NCBI GenBank assembly: GCA_018334095.1
Contig: JAGXTE010000058.1
Location: forward strand, 1 to 64,000
Direction: 5' to 3'
Source of the DNA: Nitrosarchaeum sp.
GTDB taxonomy: Archaea; Thermoproteota; Nitrososphaeria; Nitrososphaerales; Nitrosopumilaceae
Length of the DNA stretch: 64,000 nucleotides
In this document: positions 8,270 to 17,139 of the stretch, piece after piece
How positions within the stretch are numbered: the first letter of the stretch is position 1
How the letters are laid out: each line of letters opens with the position of its first letter
Notes under the pieces: model-generated
Database searches by the model: none
What the model saw: the letters and a program-made list of their open reading frames with translations, nothing else
Told to the model about the DNA's origin: nothing
Made by a program: the position numbers and the translations under genes

Positions 8270-9832
8270 ATGAAAGAAACAGTAGAGGATGTAGCACATC
8301 AAATTTTTTTTGACATATGTGAAAAAAAGCCAACTGATGTAGACGTCTTTTTTTTAGAATCTATTAATTTCCCAAAGATGGAATACTTGCCAAGAACTAT
8401 AGCATATATTCCATTACCAAGGATGGTCAGTGGAAAGAATATTTTTGAAGGAATAATTTTTTCAGATTATGAAACAGGACAAGAAACGATTTGGAATTTA
8501 TTTTTTGCAACCGTATGTCATATGGCCGGGCATGCAAAAGTCACTGATTTTAACATATACAAAAATTGGATAAAGAGAAAAGACAAACAAAAGGCATACA
8601 AAATAATTGAATTTATAGAGGATATCAAAGTAAATGATTTTTTAAATAAATCATTTCCAGAATACTATCAAGATATTAAAAAAATTAATGAAGTTTTTGA
8701 AGTATTGAATCAGAAAGATAATATTAAAAAACCAGAATATGCAAAGAAAAAATTTACAGAATATTTTAATATAAAAAATATAGATATGCAAAAAATCCAA
8801 AACGACATTATTGAATTAAATCAAGAAAAGAATGGAAAAATATTAGAGATTGCTGATGTATTATATGAAAATCAAAATAACATACTAGTTGAAAATCTTC
8901 CATACGCAGATCATTATTTTAATCAAAAAAACATATCATGGAAGCAAAATATCATGATAACACCAGAAGGATTAGTTGAAAAAAATGTACAAAACTTTAT
9001 CGGAATATGGTTTGAACAATTAAAACGTAGAGCAAAAGTGAGAAAAAGATATGGAGGATTGACTCAAGATCTTAATTTTGATAAAATTGAATTTGCCCCA
9101 GAAAACATTGGGGAATATCTAAGGTTGAAAAATGCCACACATATGTTTTTGAAAAAATTGAGTAGTCAGATCAAATTAATTCCTAACGTGATGGATGATG
9201 GGGTTCCAGAAGATATGGGATTATTGCAAATGCAAGCAGCTATACAAGCAGTGGCAGCTCAAAATAACAGTATTCAGATTTTTGAACAAGATGACTATAG
9301 AAGAATAGAAGAAGAATGGGCAATAGTTTTAGACACAAGTTCCAGCATGAGACTAAAATTTGATGAAATGAAAAAATTTGCAATATCGTTAGGGGAGGCA
9401 GCAAATGAGGTAAACTCAAAAAATGGAAAGTGGGGATTTTTTACTTTTAACAATAATTTTAGAATAGTAAAAGACCATTACGAAAAATATGATCAGACAT
9501 CAAGAGCAAGAATAGGTGGAATAGAAATTACTGGATTATCATTTATTGGCGATGCAGTAAAACTATGTACTCGAATACTAGAAAGAGAAAATATCGAAAG
9601 AAGATACATTTTCCTAGTAACGGACGGTCAACAGGTTGGAACTATGGGTAATACCAAAGACATGGAAGAAGCAGTTATGGAAGCAAGAAAGAAAGGGATC
9701 ACTGTAATTGCAATTGGATTTCCTGAGGGAAACTCTAAAATTTTCAATATGGCCATGCCTTATGAAAATTTACGTAAAACGGTGGCCAAATTCGTGGCAG
9801 CCTATTCCAGATTATCTGGAGATGATTTGTAA
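8270..9832 (+). CDS. VWA-domain partner of the MoxR ATPase
   Basis: 520 residues. The C-terminal 180 residues form a von Willebrand A domain with a MIDAS motif DTSSS at 355-359, a conserved Thr region (ITGLSFIGDA) and the FLVTDGQQ strand. The N-terminal 340 residues are helical and contain HMAGH at 84-88, which resembles the metal-motif region of NorD/CbbO-type proteins. No signal peptide, so cytosolic. MoxR plus a downstream VWA protein is a well-established pairing for chaperone-like activation complexes. The 4-base gap indicates one operon. The substrate is unknown. Confidence 0.92.
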   Translation: MKETVEDVAHQIFFDICEKKPTDVDVFFLESINFPKMEYLPRTIAYIPLPRMVSGKNIFEGIIFSDYETGQETIWNLFFATVCHMAGHAKVTDFNIYKNWIKRKDKQKAYKIIEFIEDIKVNDFLNKSFPEYYQDIKKINEVFEVLNQKDNIKKPEYAKKKFTEYFNIKNIDMQKIQNDIIELNQEKNGKILEIADVLYENQNNILVENLPYADHYFNQKNISWKQNIMITPEGLVEKNVQNFIGIWFEQLKRRAKVRKRYGGLTQDLNFDKIEFAPENIGEYLRLKNATHMFLKKLSSQIKLIPNVMDDGVPEDMGLLQMQAAIQAVAAQNNSIQIFEQDDYRRIEEEWAIVLDTSSSMRLKFDEMKKFAISLGEAANEVNSKNGKWGFFTFNNNFRIVKDHYEKYDQTSRARIGGIEITGLSFIGDAVKLCTRILERENIERRYIFLVTDGQQVGTMGNTKDMEEAVMEARKKGITVIAIGFPEGNSKIFNMAMPYENLRKTVAKFVAAYSRLSGDDL

Positions 9833-9941
9833 TATATCATACTAAAATTATTCAAAGTTCATCTATTTTGAAAGAATTGGCCTCTGATCGATGTTTTTTT
9901 TGACTCTAGTAGTTCTAATCACATGTTATTTTGATAGTATT

Positions 9942-10043
9942 ATGAGTTGTAAAATTGGATTCATTCACAGTTTTTCATATTTTGCCATACAAGACAAGAA
10001 AATGTGCATTAATTGCGGGATAGAAGAAAGCAATAATAATTAA
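9942..10043 (+). CDS. Possible 33-residue zinc-binding microprotein
   Basis: ATG 9942 opens 33 codons with Cys-3, His-9 and a C-terminal CINCG. A Cys and a His near the N terminus plus a CxxC is a plausible four-ligand metal site. It lies alone between the VWA gene and the next secreted protein. Several comparable short zinc-type genes occur elsewhere in the window, which supports it, but its small size makes chance possible. Confidence 0.4.
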   Translation: MSCKIGFIHSFSYFAIQDKKMCINCGIEESNNN

Positions 10044-10061
10044 TCAAATTATTCTGAAATA

Positions 10062-10547
10062 ATGAATTATTTGTTTTTTCTTTTACCTTTTTTAATTTTC
10101 AACGCTACAGTTTTTGCACAAACTCAAACATATCCAGATTCTTCAGAATACATATTGACAGTAGATCAACACACATATTCAATACACTATGTTGTAAATT
10201 CAAACATCATTGCGATGGATATTGATCCTGAATCAAAATCCCTCCTTATAGGCTTGGAGAATACTCATGATTCACAATTTATTATTGATTTGGAACATGA
10301 ATTGATTGATGCTCAAAATAACGAATTTGTGATTTTGGTGGATAGTCAAGAAGTAGATTATAAAATCACATCAAACTCAAATAGTTCCACATTTGAGTTC
10401 TTTGTACCAATCGGTTCAGAAGAAGTTGAAATTATCGGAACTCATGTGATTCCAGAATTTCCATTTAGTGTGATTTTCGGATTGGTAATTATGATTTCAT
10501 CAATTATAATTTTTACAAAGGTAAAAACACCTTTTTTTAAGTTGTAA
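10062..10547 (+). CDS. Secreted membrane-anchored protein with PEFP C-terminal segment
   Basis: 161 residues: an N-terminal signal peptide (hydrophobic to about residue 19, cleavage near VFAQ), an extracytoplasmic beta-rich domain, then IPEFPFSVIFG leading into a C-terminal membrane helix and a basic tail. PEF-type motif, helix and basic tail resemble archaeal C-terminal sorting signals (PEF/PEFG-CTERM). The extracellular domain is not recognised. The 3' end overlaps the convergent purP by 11 bases. Confidence 0.8.
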   Translation: MNYLFFLLPFLIFNATVFAQTQTYPDSSEYILTVDQHTYSIHYVVNSNIIAMDIDPESKSLLIGLENTHDSQFIIDLEHELIDAQNNEFVILVDSQEVDYKITSNSNSSTFEFFVPIGSEEVEIIGTHVIPEFPFSVIFGLVIMISSIIIFTKVKTPFFKL

Positions 10548-11562
10548 TTTTATCCAATTGATTAGTATCTTTTGCAGTTTTTATTTCACGTGCTATTCTT
10601 CTACCCATACTCATAGATTCGTTAAACAATAACGAGTAATATGGAGAACCATCCATGTAGATGTTTGTCCCAGCCACTATTCTAGCTGAAAATTCAAATG
10701 ATGTGAATTTTGCATTCTCATCATAAACTCCTTCTATACAAAAAGGACCGTTCATTCCAGGAGATACAATTCTTTTAGATGCCTCTACAAAATTTTCACC
10801 CATAGTATATGCCTCATCTAGTAATGATTCTCTTAATACTATGGGACTATTTCCTATCACATTAAATGATGGGACCTTGTTGCTTTTGAGTTGTTGCTCA
10901 GAAGGGATTCTGGCCATACCTTCTATGTCTGATTCATGTCTTTGATCAGCTCCAAAAAATTCCAATTCTTCTTTTAATGGAGAGTAAAAAAACTGCAGGT
11001 ATGCCAAAACTCCTGCGGCATATTCTTGAATGTAAAGTGTCTCATCATTAGAGATAATTCCTTGTGAAATTAACTGGTTTCGTTTTTTATCATAATCGTC
11101 AGGAGTTGCTGCTAAAAAATAGCCCTTACCTCCAGCGGCACCTTGTCTTTTTACAATTACAAGTTTGTCAATATCTTTTGAATTCAATACAGGTTTTGGA
11201 ACAGGAAGTTTTGCCTCTCGCATAAGTTTTTCTTTCATAGTTCTATCTGATTCCCATCTCAATATCCATTTATTTCCAAATATTGGAGTCTTGATTGATT
11301 CGATTTGTTCAGAACTCATTTGTGCAATTAAAGTTCCATGCGGGATTAAGATGGCATCATTTTGTTCTAAAATTGATTGGTGTCTAGGTTCTAACACATC
11401 TACAAAATTATCAACCAAAATTAATTCATCAATAAATGGAAATCTACGATATAGTTTCTCTCGTTTTTTCTCGCAAACTAGAATTGTTTTTAGACCTTCA
11501 TCTTTTGCACCTTTTAGTACTTGTAAAGAACAATGAGACCCCAATGTTGCTATTGCCGTCAA
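10537..11562 (-). CDS. purP: PurP, archaeal AICAR formate ligase
   Basis: 341 residues. The N-terminal preATP-grasp domain begins IATLGSHCSLQVLKGAKDEG, characteristic of PurP (formate-phosphoribosylaminoimidazolecarboxamide ligase). The ATP-grasp core follows, with a VKRQGAAGGKGYF glycine-rich loop and an FCIEGVYDEN metal-binding strand. The enzyme makes FAICAR from AICAR, formate and ATP in archaeal purine synthesis, replacing the folate-dependent PurH transformylase. Length is normal for the family. It appears to be a single-gene unit. Confidence 0.9.
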   Translation of the reverse strand: MTAIATLGSHCSLQVLKGAKDEGLKTILVCEKKREKLYRRFPFIDELILVDNFVDVLEPRHQSILEQNDAILIPHGTLIAQMSSEQIESIKTPIFGNKWILRWESDRTMKEKLMREAKLPVPKPVLNSKDIDKLVIVKRQGAAGGKGYFLAATPDDYDKKRNQLISQGIISNDETLYIQEYAAGVLAYLQFFYSPLKEELEFFGADQRHESDIEGMARIPSEQQLKSNKVPSFNVIGNSPIVLRESLLDEAYTMGENFVEASKRIVSPGMNGPFCIEGVYDENAKFTSFEFSARIVAGTNIYMDGSPYYSLLFNESMSMGRRIAREIKTAKDTNQLDKITT

Positions 11563-11590
11563 TGTGATGAATTGTCTAATTCATTGTACT

Positions 11591-11803
11591 TTATGAACTA
11601 TGTGCGGATGACACATATTGAAATACCTCATCAATTAATTCTATGCTTAACTCTGACTTGATGTCATCAGGGATAACTTTTAAAATAAAATCATACATTG
11701 TTGTATTTTTGGGAAGACTCTGTCTTTCCTGATACAAAGAATATACAGCAATTCCATTTGATATCAAAGCAACAAGTTTTTCTTTATTGGATAAAGATGT
11801 CAT
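11591..11803 (-). CDS. Small hypothetical helical protein
   Basis: 70 residues from ATG 11803. Predicted all-helical and acidic towards the C terminus, with no membrane segment, Cys cluster or known motif. It lies just upstream of purP on the same strand (28-base gap) and could share its transcript. Family not recognised. Confidence 0.6.
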   Translation of the reverse strand: MTSLSNKEKLVALISNGIAVYSLYQERQSLPKNTTMYDFILKVIPDDIKSELSIELIDEVFQYVSSAHSS

Positions 11804-11862
11804 ATAGAGTTATAAACATAGTAGTAATTTAATGTAAATTAAAAATCAAGATATTTTCAAAA

Positions 11863-12048
11863 CTATACAATTAATTCATCAGAGGCAGATGTCATGGAAC
11901 GTATTTGAGTCACATGATAAACTGTCAGGTCTATGGATTCGTCATGACCCTCAGCTATTTCTTCGTGAGATTCCTGCGATGCGTGATATCCCACAAATAC
12001 AGCTGCTATTATAAAGATCGCTACTACCAATCCAATTAACAAATCCAT
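11863..12048 (-). CDS. Small single-pass membrane protein
   Basis: 61 residues: an N-terminal membrane helix (about residues 3-23) with no clear cleavage site, then a His- and Glu-rich polar tail. The histidines (YHASQESHEE, GHDE, VYHV) could bind metal, but there is no defined motif. Function unknown. Confidence 0.6.
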   Translation of the reverse strand: MDLLIGLVVAIFIIAAVFVGYHASQESHEEIAEGHDESIDLTVYHVTQIRSMTSASDELIV

Positions 12049-12163
12049 TACAATTTAGACTGAAATATTTTCTGATGATAAATGTTACTTTTTTATTAAA
12101 TTCAGTAAATCAAATAGAAAACTAGTTCTAATTTTCAATAATAATCAAAACTTTGAAAAAAGT

Positions 12164-12313
12164 CTATTTGACTATGCCCTTATTTATGCCCCATTTCTGG
12201 ATGAATTCTTCTTTAGTGATAGGAATTCTGGATTTACATTTTACACATCTACGCATTTTTGTGTATTTTGAATATCTCCATACATGAGATTCGCTTTTTT
12301 GATGACAGTTCAT
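12164..12313 (-). CDS. 49-residue zinc-ribbon-like microprotein
   Basis: ATG 12313 opens 49 codons to TAG at 12164. The protein has MNCHQ near the N terminus and CVKCK at residues 23-27, giving a C-x-H/CxxC ligand set, with basic and aromatic residues between. It sits in the divergent region upstream of aspS. Probably a small nucleic-acid-binding zinc protein. Confidence 0.6.
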   Translation of the reverse strand: MNCHQKSESHVWRYSKYTKMRRCVKCKSRIPITKEEFIQKWGINKGIVK

Positions 12314-12398
12314 GATATTGTAGTGGTTTTACTAGTATTTAGGAAAACAATCATTTCCCAAAAATTAATTACACCATATGACTGAAATTCAGTAAATT

Positions 12399-13709
12399 AT
12401 GATAAAAACAGAGTTAGGATCACTGCGTAGATCACATTATTCTGATGAATTGAATTCATCAATGGATGGAAATGAGGTAATTGTAATGGGATGGGTTTTA
12501 ACAGTCAGAGGACATGGAAATATTAGTTTTGCAACAATAAGGGATAAAAATGGAGACATTCCAGTTGTTGCTAAAAAGGGAGACTGTCCTGATGATGTAC
12601 GAGAAAAAATATCTGTTTTAAAAGCACATTCATCTATTGCAGTCATAGGCAAAGTAAAATCATCAGAAAAAGCACCAACAGGATTTGAAATCATACCAAC
12701 TGAACTCAGAGTATTTTCAGATGTTGAAAAAATTCCACCATTTGAGCCTTTAGCAAAAACAGTAAAAAACATAGATACAAGATTAGAAGTACGTCCAATT
12801 GATCTTAGACGTAAACCATTACAACATATTTTTAATGTAAGAAGTCTAGTTCTAAAAGCAATTAGAGATTATTTTTACCAACAAAAATTCACAGAAATCA
12901 ATACTCCAAAAATGATAGCTACTGCAACAGAAGGGGGAGCTGCATTGTTTCCAATATTTTATTACAATAAAGAAGCATTTTTAGCTCAAAGCCCTCAATT
13001 GTACAAAGAGCAATTGACTATGAGTTTTGAAAAGGTATTTGAGATTGCACCTATTTTTAGAGCAGAACCTTCAAGAACTAATCGCCATTTGGCAGAGGCC
13101 ATATCAATTGATTTGGAGGAATCTTTTGTGGACTATAATGATGTGATGGATAGAATTGAGGAGATCATAAAAATATCAATAAAGACAGTTAATGAATATG
13201 TAAAAACTAATTCTGATTCAGAATTTATTGTTCCACCTATACCTGAACACATTCCACGGTATTCTTATGATGAATTGGTAGAAAAAATGCAAAAGGTAGG
13301 TGCAAAAACAGAATGGGGTGATGACTTGTATCCTTCAAATCTCAAAAAGATTGGTGTTGAGGGATTTTATTTCATAAAAGATTGGCCATTAGGTCCTAAA
13401 CCATTTTACGTAAAAGACAGTAAGACAAATCCAAAAATTTCAGAATCATTTGACTTGATGTTTGGGGATTTGGAATTATCATCAGGGAGCACCAGAATTG
13501 AGAAACGATATGAACTTGAAGAAAGAATGAAAAACAAAGGGATGAAAACAGATGCATTTGAATATCATTTAGGAGCATTTGATTACGGAGTACCCCCTCA
13601 TGCTGGATGCGGTATAGGATTAGAACGATTAATCATGGCACTTACAGGCACGGAAAATATTCGAGATGTTACATTTTATCCGAGAGATGTAGACAGATTA
13701 ACACCATAG
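12399..13709 (+). CDS. aspS: Aspartyl-tRNA synthetase, archaeal type
   Basis: 436 residues. An N-terminal OB-fold anticodon-binding domain (about 1-105) is followed by the class II catalytic core, with motif 2 around FRAEPSRTNRHLAE and motif 3 GCGIGLERL near the C terminus. Length fits the archaeal AspRS. It is directly followed by gatC, gatA and gatB, so it is probably the non-discriminating form that also charges tRNA(Asn) with Asp for later amidation. That specificity is inferred from gene order. Confidence 0.95.
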   Translation: MIKTELGSLRRSHYSDELNSSMDGNEVIVMGWVLTVRGHGNISFATIRDKNGDIPVVAKKGDCPDDVREKISVLKAHSSIAVIGKVKSSEKAPTGFEIIPTELRVFSDVEKIPPFEPLAKTVKNIDTRLEVRPIDLRRKPLQHIFNVRSLVLKAIRDYFYQQKFTEINTPKMIATATEGGAALFPIFYYNKEAFLAQSPQLYKEQLTMSFEKVFEIAPIFRAEPSRTNRHLAEAISIDLEESFVDYNDVMDRIEEIIKISIKTVNEYVKTNSDSEFIVPPIPEHIPRYSYDELVEKMQKVGAKTEWGDDLYPSNLKKIGVEGFYFIKDWPLGPKPFYVKDSKTNPKISESFDLMFGDLELSSGSTRIEKRYELEERMKNKGMKTDAFEYHLGAFDYGVPPHAGCGIGLERLIMALTGTENIRDVTFYPRDVDRLTP

Positions 13710-13720
13710 ATGATTTGAAA

Positions 13721-13984
13721 ATGGTAACTCAAAAAGAAATACAGCATGTTGCAAAACTAATGAAAATCGAATTAATTGATCCATCCATTTATGAAAGAGT
13801 GGATAAAATGTTAGGATATTTTGATATTTTAGATTCTGCAGGTGTTGAATCTGAGGAAATAATTTTTAGAGAAATTCCAATTACTAACTTGAGAGAAGAC
13901 AAATACATCCCATATAATGAAAAACTTATTGAAAAACTTAATCACTATAAGGGAACCTATGTAAGAGCTCCAAAGATGGTTTAA
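13721..13984 (+). CDS. gatC: GatC subunit of Asp/Glu-tRNA amidotransferase
   Basis: 87 residues from ATG 13721, 11 bases after aspS. VTQKEIQHVAKLMKIEL at the N terminus and a C-terminal segment ending YVRAPKMV match GatC, the small linker that wraps around GatA in the GatCAB complex. The frame is open further upstream to 13607, but that stretch is an out-of-frame overlap with aspS. The gene abuts gatA with no gap. Confidence 0.93.
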   Translation: MVTQKEIQHVAKLMKIELIDPSIYERVDKMLGYFDILDSAGVESEEIIFREIPITNLREDKYIPYNEKLIEKLNHYKGTYVRAPKMV

Positions 13985-15430
13985 TTGGACATTAAAATTT
14001 CAGCTCTGCAATTTACTAGAGAAGTAAAATCTGGAAATTTATCAGCAGAAGAATTCATGGCAAAAACATTAGAGCAAATACAAAAGGTAGAGGAGAAACT
14101 GCATGCATTTTTATCATTAAATGATAATGCATTAAAACAAGCAAAAGAAATAGACAAGAAAATAAAATTAGGTCAAAAAATAGGAAAATGTTTTGGCATG
14201 CCCATTTCAATTAAAGACAACATTTGCATCAAAGATACAAAAACAACATGTGCATCAAAGATGCTTGAAAATTTTGTTGCCCCTTATGATGCAACAGTAA
14301 TCACTAAACTAAAACAACAAGATGCAATTTTTGTCGGAAAAGTAAATCTTGATGAATTTGCAATGGGTCTCACTACAGAATTTAGTGCATATGGTCCAAG
14401 TAGAAATCCATGGAATACAGATTATGTTCCAGGAGGTTCTTCAGGAGGTAGTGCCGTATCGGTTAGTGCTTTTGAATGTGTTGCTTCATTAGGTTCTGAT
14501 ACTGGGGGTTCAGTTAGAAACCCTGCTAGTTTTTGTTCAACTGTAGGATACAAACCAACTTATGGGTTGATTAGCAGATATGGGTTAATCTCTTATGCAA
14601 ACAGCATCGAGCAGATTGGACCTCTAACTAGAACAGTTGAGGATACAGCATTCATGTTAAATCTTATTTCAGGAATTGATTCTAATGATGATACAACTGT
14701 GGATAATCATGGTGAAGATTATCTTAAAAATATTGATTCTGGAATAGAAGGCAAAAAGATAGGTATAATCAAAGAGATGATAGGGGATGGAATTGATCCA
14801 GCTGTGCTTTCTGCAACAAAAGATGCGATTTCAAAATTAGAAGGGTTAGGAGCAAAATGCGAAGAGATGTCTTTAGACATGGTAAAGTATTCAGTTGCAG
14901 CATATTATACAATTACAGCTACTGAGGCAGGAAGTAATCTTGCAAGATACGACAATCTAAGATATGGTTATGATTTTTCTGTTGAAGGATACGAATTTAA
15001 TTCATATATCGAAAAAGCAAGAAAAAAGCTAGGTCCAGAGGTAACAAGAAGAATGATTCTTGGAGGATTTGTTCCATCTGCAGGTCATGCTGGAAAATAT
15101 TTTCTAAAAGCACTCAAAGTAAAAAATAAACTGACACGACAGATTAATGATGCATTTAAAAAATTTGATCTATTGATTGCACCAACAGTTCCAATACTGC
15201 CATTTAAAATCGGTGAAAAAATAGATGATCCTGTTGCATTATTTCTTGTAGATATCAATACTGTGACTGCCAATCTTACTGGAAAGCCAGCAATATCAAT
15301 CCCATTTGCAATATCCCATGGACTACCAATAGGAATCCAGCTCATTGCAAATTCAATGGATGATAAATTATTACTGCAAGCGGCACACGCATTAGAAAAA
15401 ACGGTAAAATTACCAGAGGTACCAATTTGA
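13985..15430 (+). CDS. gatA: GatA amidase subunit of Asp/Glu-tRNA amidotransferase
   Basis: 481 residues from TTG 13985. The amidase signature is complete: Lys-77 in SIKDN, cis-Ser near 152 in PGGSSGGS, and nucleophile Ser-176 in DTGGSVRNP. GatA releases ammonia from Gln or Asn and passes it to GatB. Start choice is supported by the adjacent end of gatC and by family alignment at DIKISALQ. The stop codon overlaps the TTG start of gatB. Confidence 0.95.
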   Translation: MDIKISALQFTREVKSGNLSAEEFMAKTLEQIQKVEEKLHAFLSLNDNALKQAKEIDKKIKLGQKIGKCFGMPISIKDNICIKDTKTTCASKMLENFVAPYDATVITKLKQQDAIFVGKVNLDEFAMGLTTEFSAYGPSRNPWNTDYVPGGSSGGSAVSVSAFECVASLGSDTGGSVRNPASFCSTVGYKPTYGLISRYGLISYANSIEQIGPLTRTVEDTAFMLNLISGIDSNDDTTVDNHGEDYLKNIDSGIEGKKIGIIKEMIGDGIDPAVLSATKDAISKLEGLGAKCEEMSLDMVKYSVAAYYTITATEAGSNLARYDNLRYGYDFSVEGYEFNSYIEKARKKLGPEVTRRMILGGFVPSAGHAGKYFLKALKVKNKLTRQINDAFKKFDLLIAPTVPILPFKIGEKIDDPVALFLVDINTVTANLTGKPAISIPFAISHGLPIGIQLIANSMDDKLLLQAAHALEKTVKLPEVPI

Positions 15431-16827
15431 CAAAAATAGGGCTAGAGATTCACTGCCAACTTACAAAATTAGAAAGTAAATTATTTTGTACATGTAAAGC
15501 AAACTATAGAGAATTTGAACCAAACACCAACATTTGTCCAATTTGTATGGGATTGCCAGGTAGTCTTCCAAGACTAAATCAAAAAGCAGTAGAAAAAGCT
15601 ACAATGATTGCAATGGCATTAAATTGCAATACTCCAGAAAAAATTGCATTTTTTAGGAAAAATTATTTTTATCCAGATTTACCAAAGAATTTCCAAATAA
15701 CACAACTAAACGTTTACGGAGATACCACCGTAGGAGGTACTGGAACTCTAATGGTTGGAGAAAAGAAAATTCGAATAACTCGAATTCAGCTGGAAGAAGA
15801 TCCTGGAAGATTAATTTATGAAGGAAGCTCTGAAAAAAATCAAATAACGCTTGTAGATTATAACCGCGCAGGGACACCATTAGTAGAAATTGTGACGGAG
15901 CCTGACTTTGAGAATCCAAAAGAAGTAAGAGAATTTTTAAATATTTTATCAGACTTGTTAGAAAATTTAGATGTTTCAGATCCTAGTTTAGAAGGTGCAA
16001 TGAGAGCAGACGCCAATGTGTCAATAGAAGGTGGAAATAAAGTTGAAATAAAAAACATAGGATCATTTCATGATTTAGAAAAAGCTGTTCATTTTGAAAT
16101 TACACGTCAGCAAAGCCTTCATTCACGAGATATTCCAATTATTCAAGAGACACGTCATTGGGATGATAAAAGAAAGATTACTGTATCATCAAGATCAAAA
16201 GAAGAAGATTTGGATTACAGATATTTTTTAGAAGGAGATATTCCATGGATAAAAATCAATGAAGAGACAAAGGAAAAATTAAAAACAGAAATGCCTGAAA
16301 GTATTAGTTCTAAAAAACAACGCTATATTACAAAATACAACATTCCAACGCAAGTTGCAGAAGTTCTTTCGTCTGACAAATTTTATTCAAACTTATTTGA
16401 AAATGCGCATACAAAAGAAAATGCCAAAGAAGTTGCAAATATAATCACAACGGACTTGATGGGACTGGTTGATACTAGAGAAAAGCGAGCAGATTCAAAA
16501 TTAAAACCATCTCATCTCAAAGAAATAGCAGATTCCATACAATCAGGTAAAATTACACGAAATTCTGCTAAAAATGCATTATATGAGATTGTAAAAATGG
16601 GGGGTAGTTTATCAGATATCATAACTAAGCTAGATTTAGGAAATATAACAACTGAATCTGAATTATCTAAAATTATTGAATTAACAATATCTGAAGAACC
16701 TTTAGCTGTAGAGCAAGCAAAATCAAATCCTCAAACAATTAATTTTTTGGTAGGAAAAGTCATGCAAAAAACAAAAGGAAAGGCAGATCCTAAACTAACT
16801 TTGGATTTATTAAAAAAGATGATTTAG
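15427..16827 (+). CDS. gatB: GatB kinase/transferase subunit of Asp/Glu-tRNA amidotransferase
   Basis: 466 residues from TTG 15427, overlapping gatA by 4 bases. The N terminus KIGLEIHCQL and the four zinc cysteines (about C21, C23, C37, C40) are typical of GatB. The core has DYNRAGTPLVEIVTEPD. A C-terminal YqeY/tail domain binds tRNA. It phosphorylates misacylated Asp-tRNA or Glu-tRNA and amidates it. Confidence 0.95.
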   Translation: MTKIGLEIHCQLTKLESKLFCTCKANYREFEPNTNICPICMGLPGSLPRLNQKAVEKATMIAMALNCNTPEKIAFFRKNYFYPDLPKNFQITQLNVYGDTTVGGTGTLMVGEKKIRITRIQLEEDPGRLIYEGSSEKNQITLVDYNRAGTPLVEIVTEPDFENPKEVREFLNILSDLLENLDVSDPSLEGAMRADANVSIEGGNKVEIKNIGSFHDLEKAVHFEITRQQSLHSRDIPIIQETRHWDDKRKITVSSRSKEEDLDYRYFLEGDIPWIKINEETKEKLKTEMPESISSKKQRYITKYNIPTQVAEVLSSDKFYSNLFENAHTKENAKEVANIITTDLMGLVDTREKRADSKLKPSHLKEIADSIQSGKITRNSAKNALYEIVKMGGSLSDIITKLDLGNITTESELSKIIELTISEEPLAVEQAKSNPQTINFLVGKVMQKTKGKADPKLTLDLLKKMI

Positions 16828-16831
16828 CAGT

Positions 16832-17095
16832 ATGGTCAATTTGTCTTTAGAAGATATAGAATTTATCAAAATACTAGCAAACTCGGACTCTACCATACTA
16901 CAAGTAGGCATGAATGAGGCAACAAAATACAGATTAGATGTACAAATTGGAAAAATTTTACGAGAGTATTACAAAGAAAACACTATGAATACAAAAACAG
17001 AATGGACAGAAAAATTTGAAAAAGCCAGAATTACCAAAGAGGAGGGCAAATCTGCAATTGCATGTGCAAGAAGACTTGGGATTGATATATCATGA
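16832..17095 (+). CDS. Small helical hypothetical protein in the gat operon
   Basis: 87 residues starting 5 bases after gatB, so almost certainly co-transcribed. All-helical, with no Cys cluster or membrane segment. The C terminus (EEGKSAIACARRLGIDIS) is lineage-typical. Function unknown; a role linked to tRNA amidation is suggested only by position. Confidence 0.75.
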   Translation: MVNLSLEDIEFIKILANSDSTILQVGMNEATKYRLDVQIGKILREYYKENTMNTKTEWTEKFEKARITKEEGKSAIACARRLGIDIS

Positions 17096-17139
17096 TTTCA
17101 AAAATCTTTTTACCTCAATTAGTTTCTTGAAGTAGTAAC

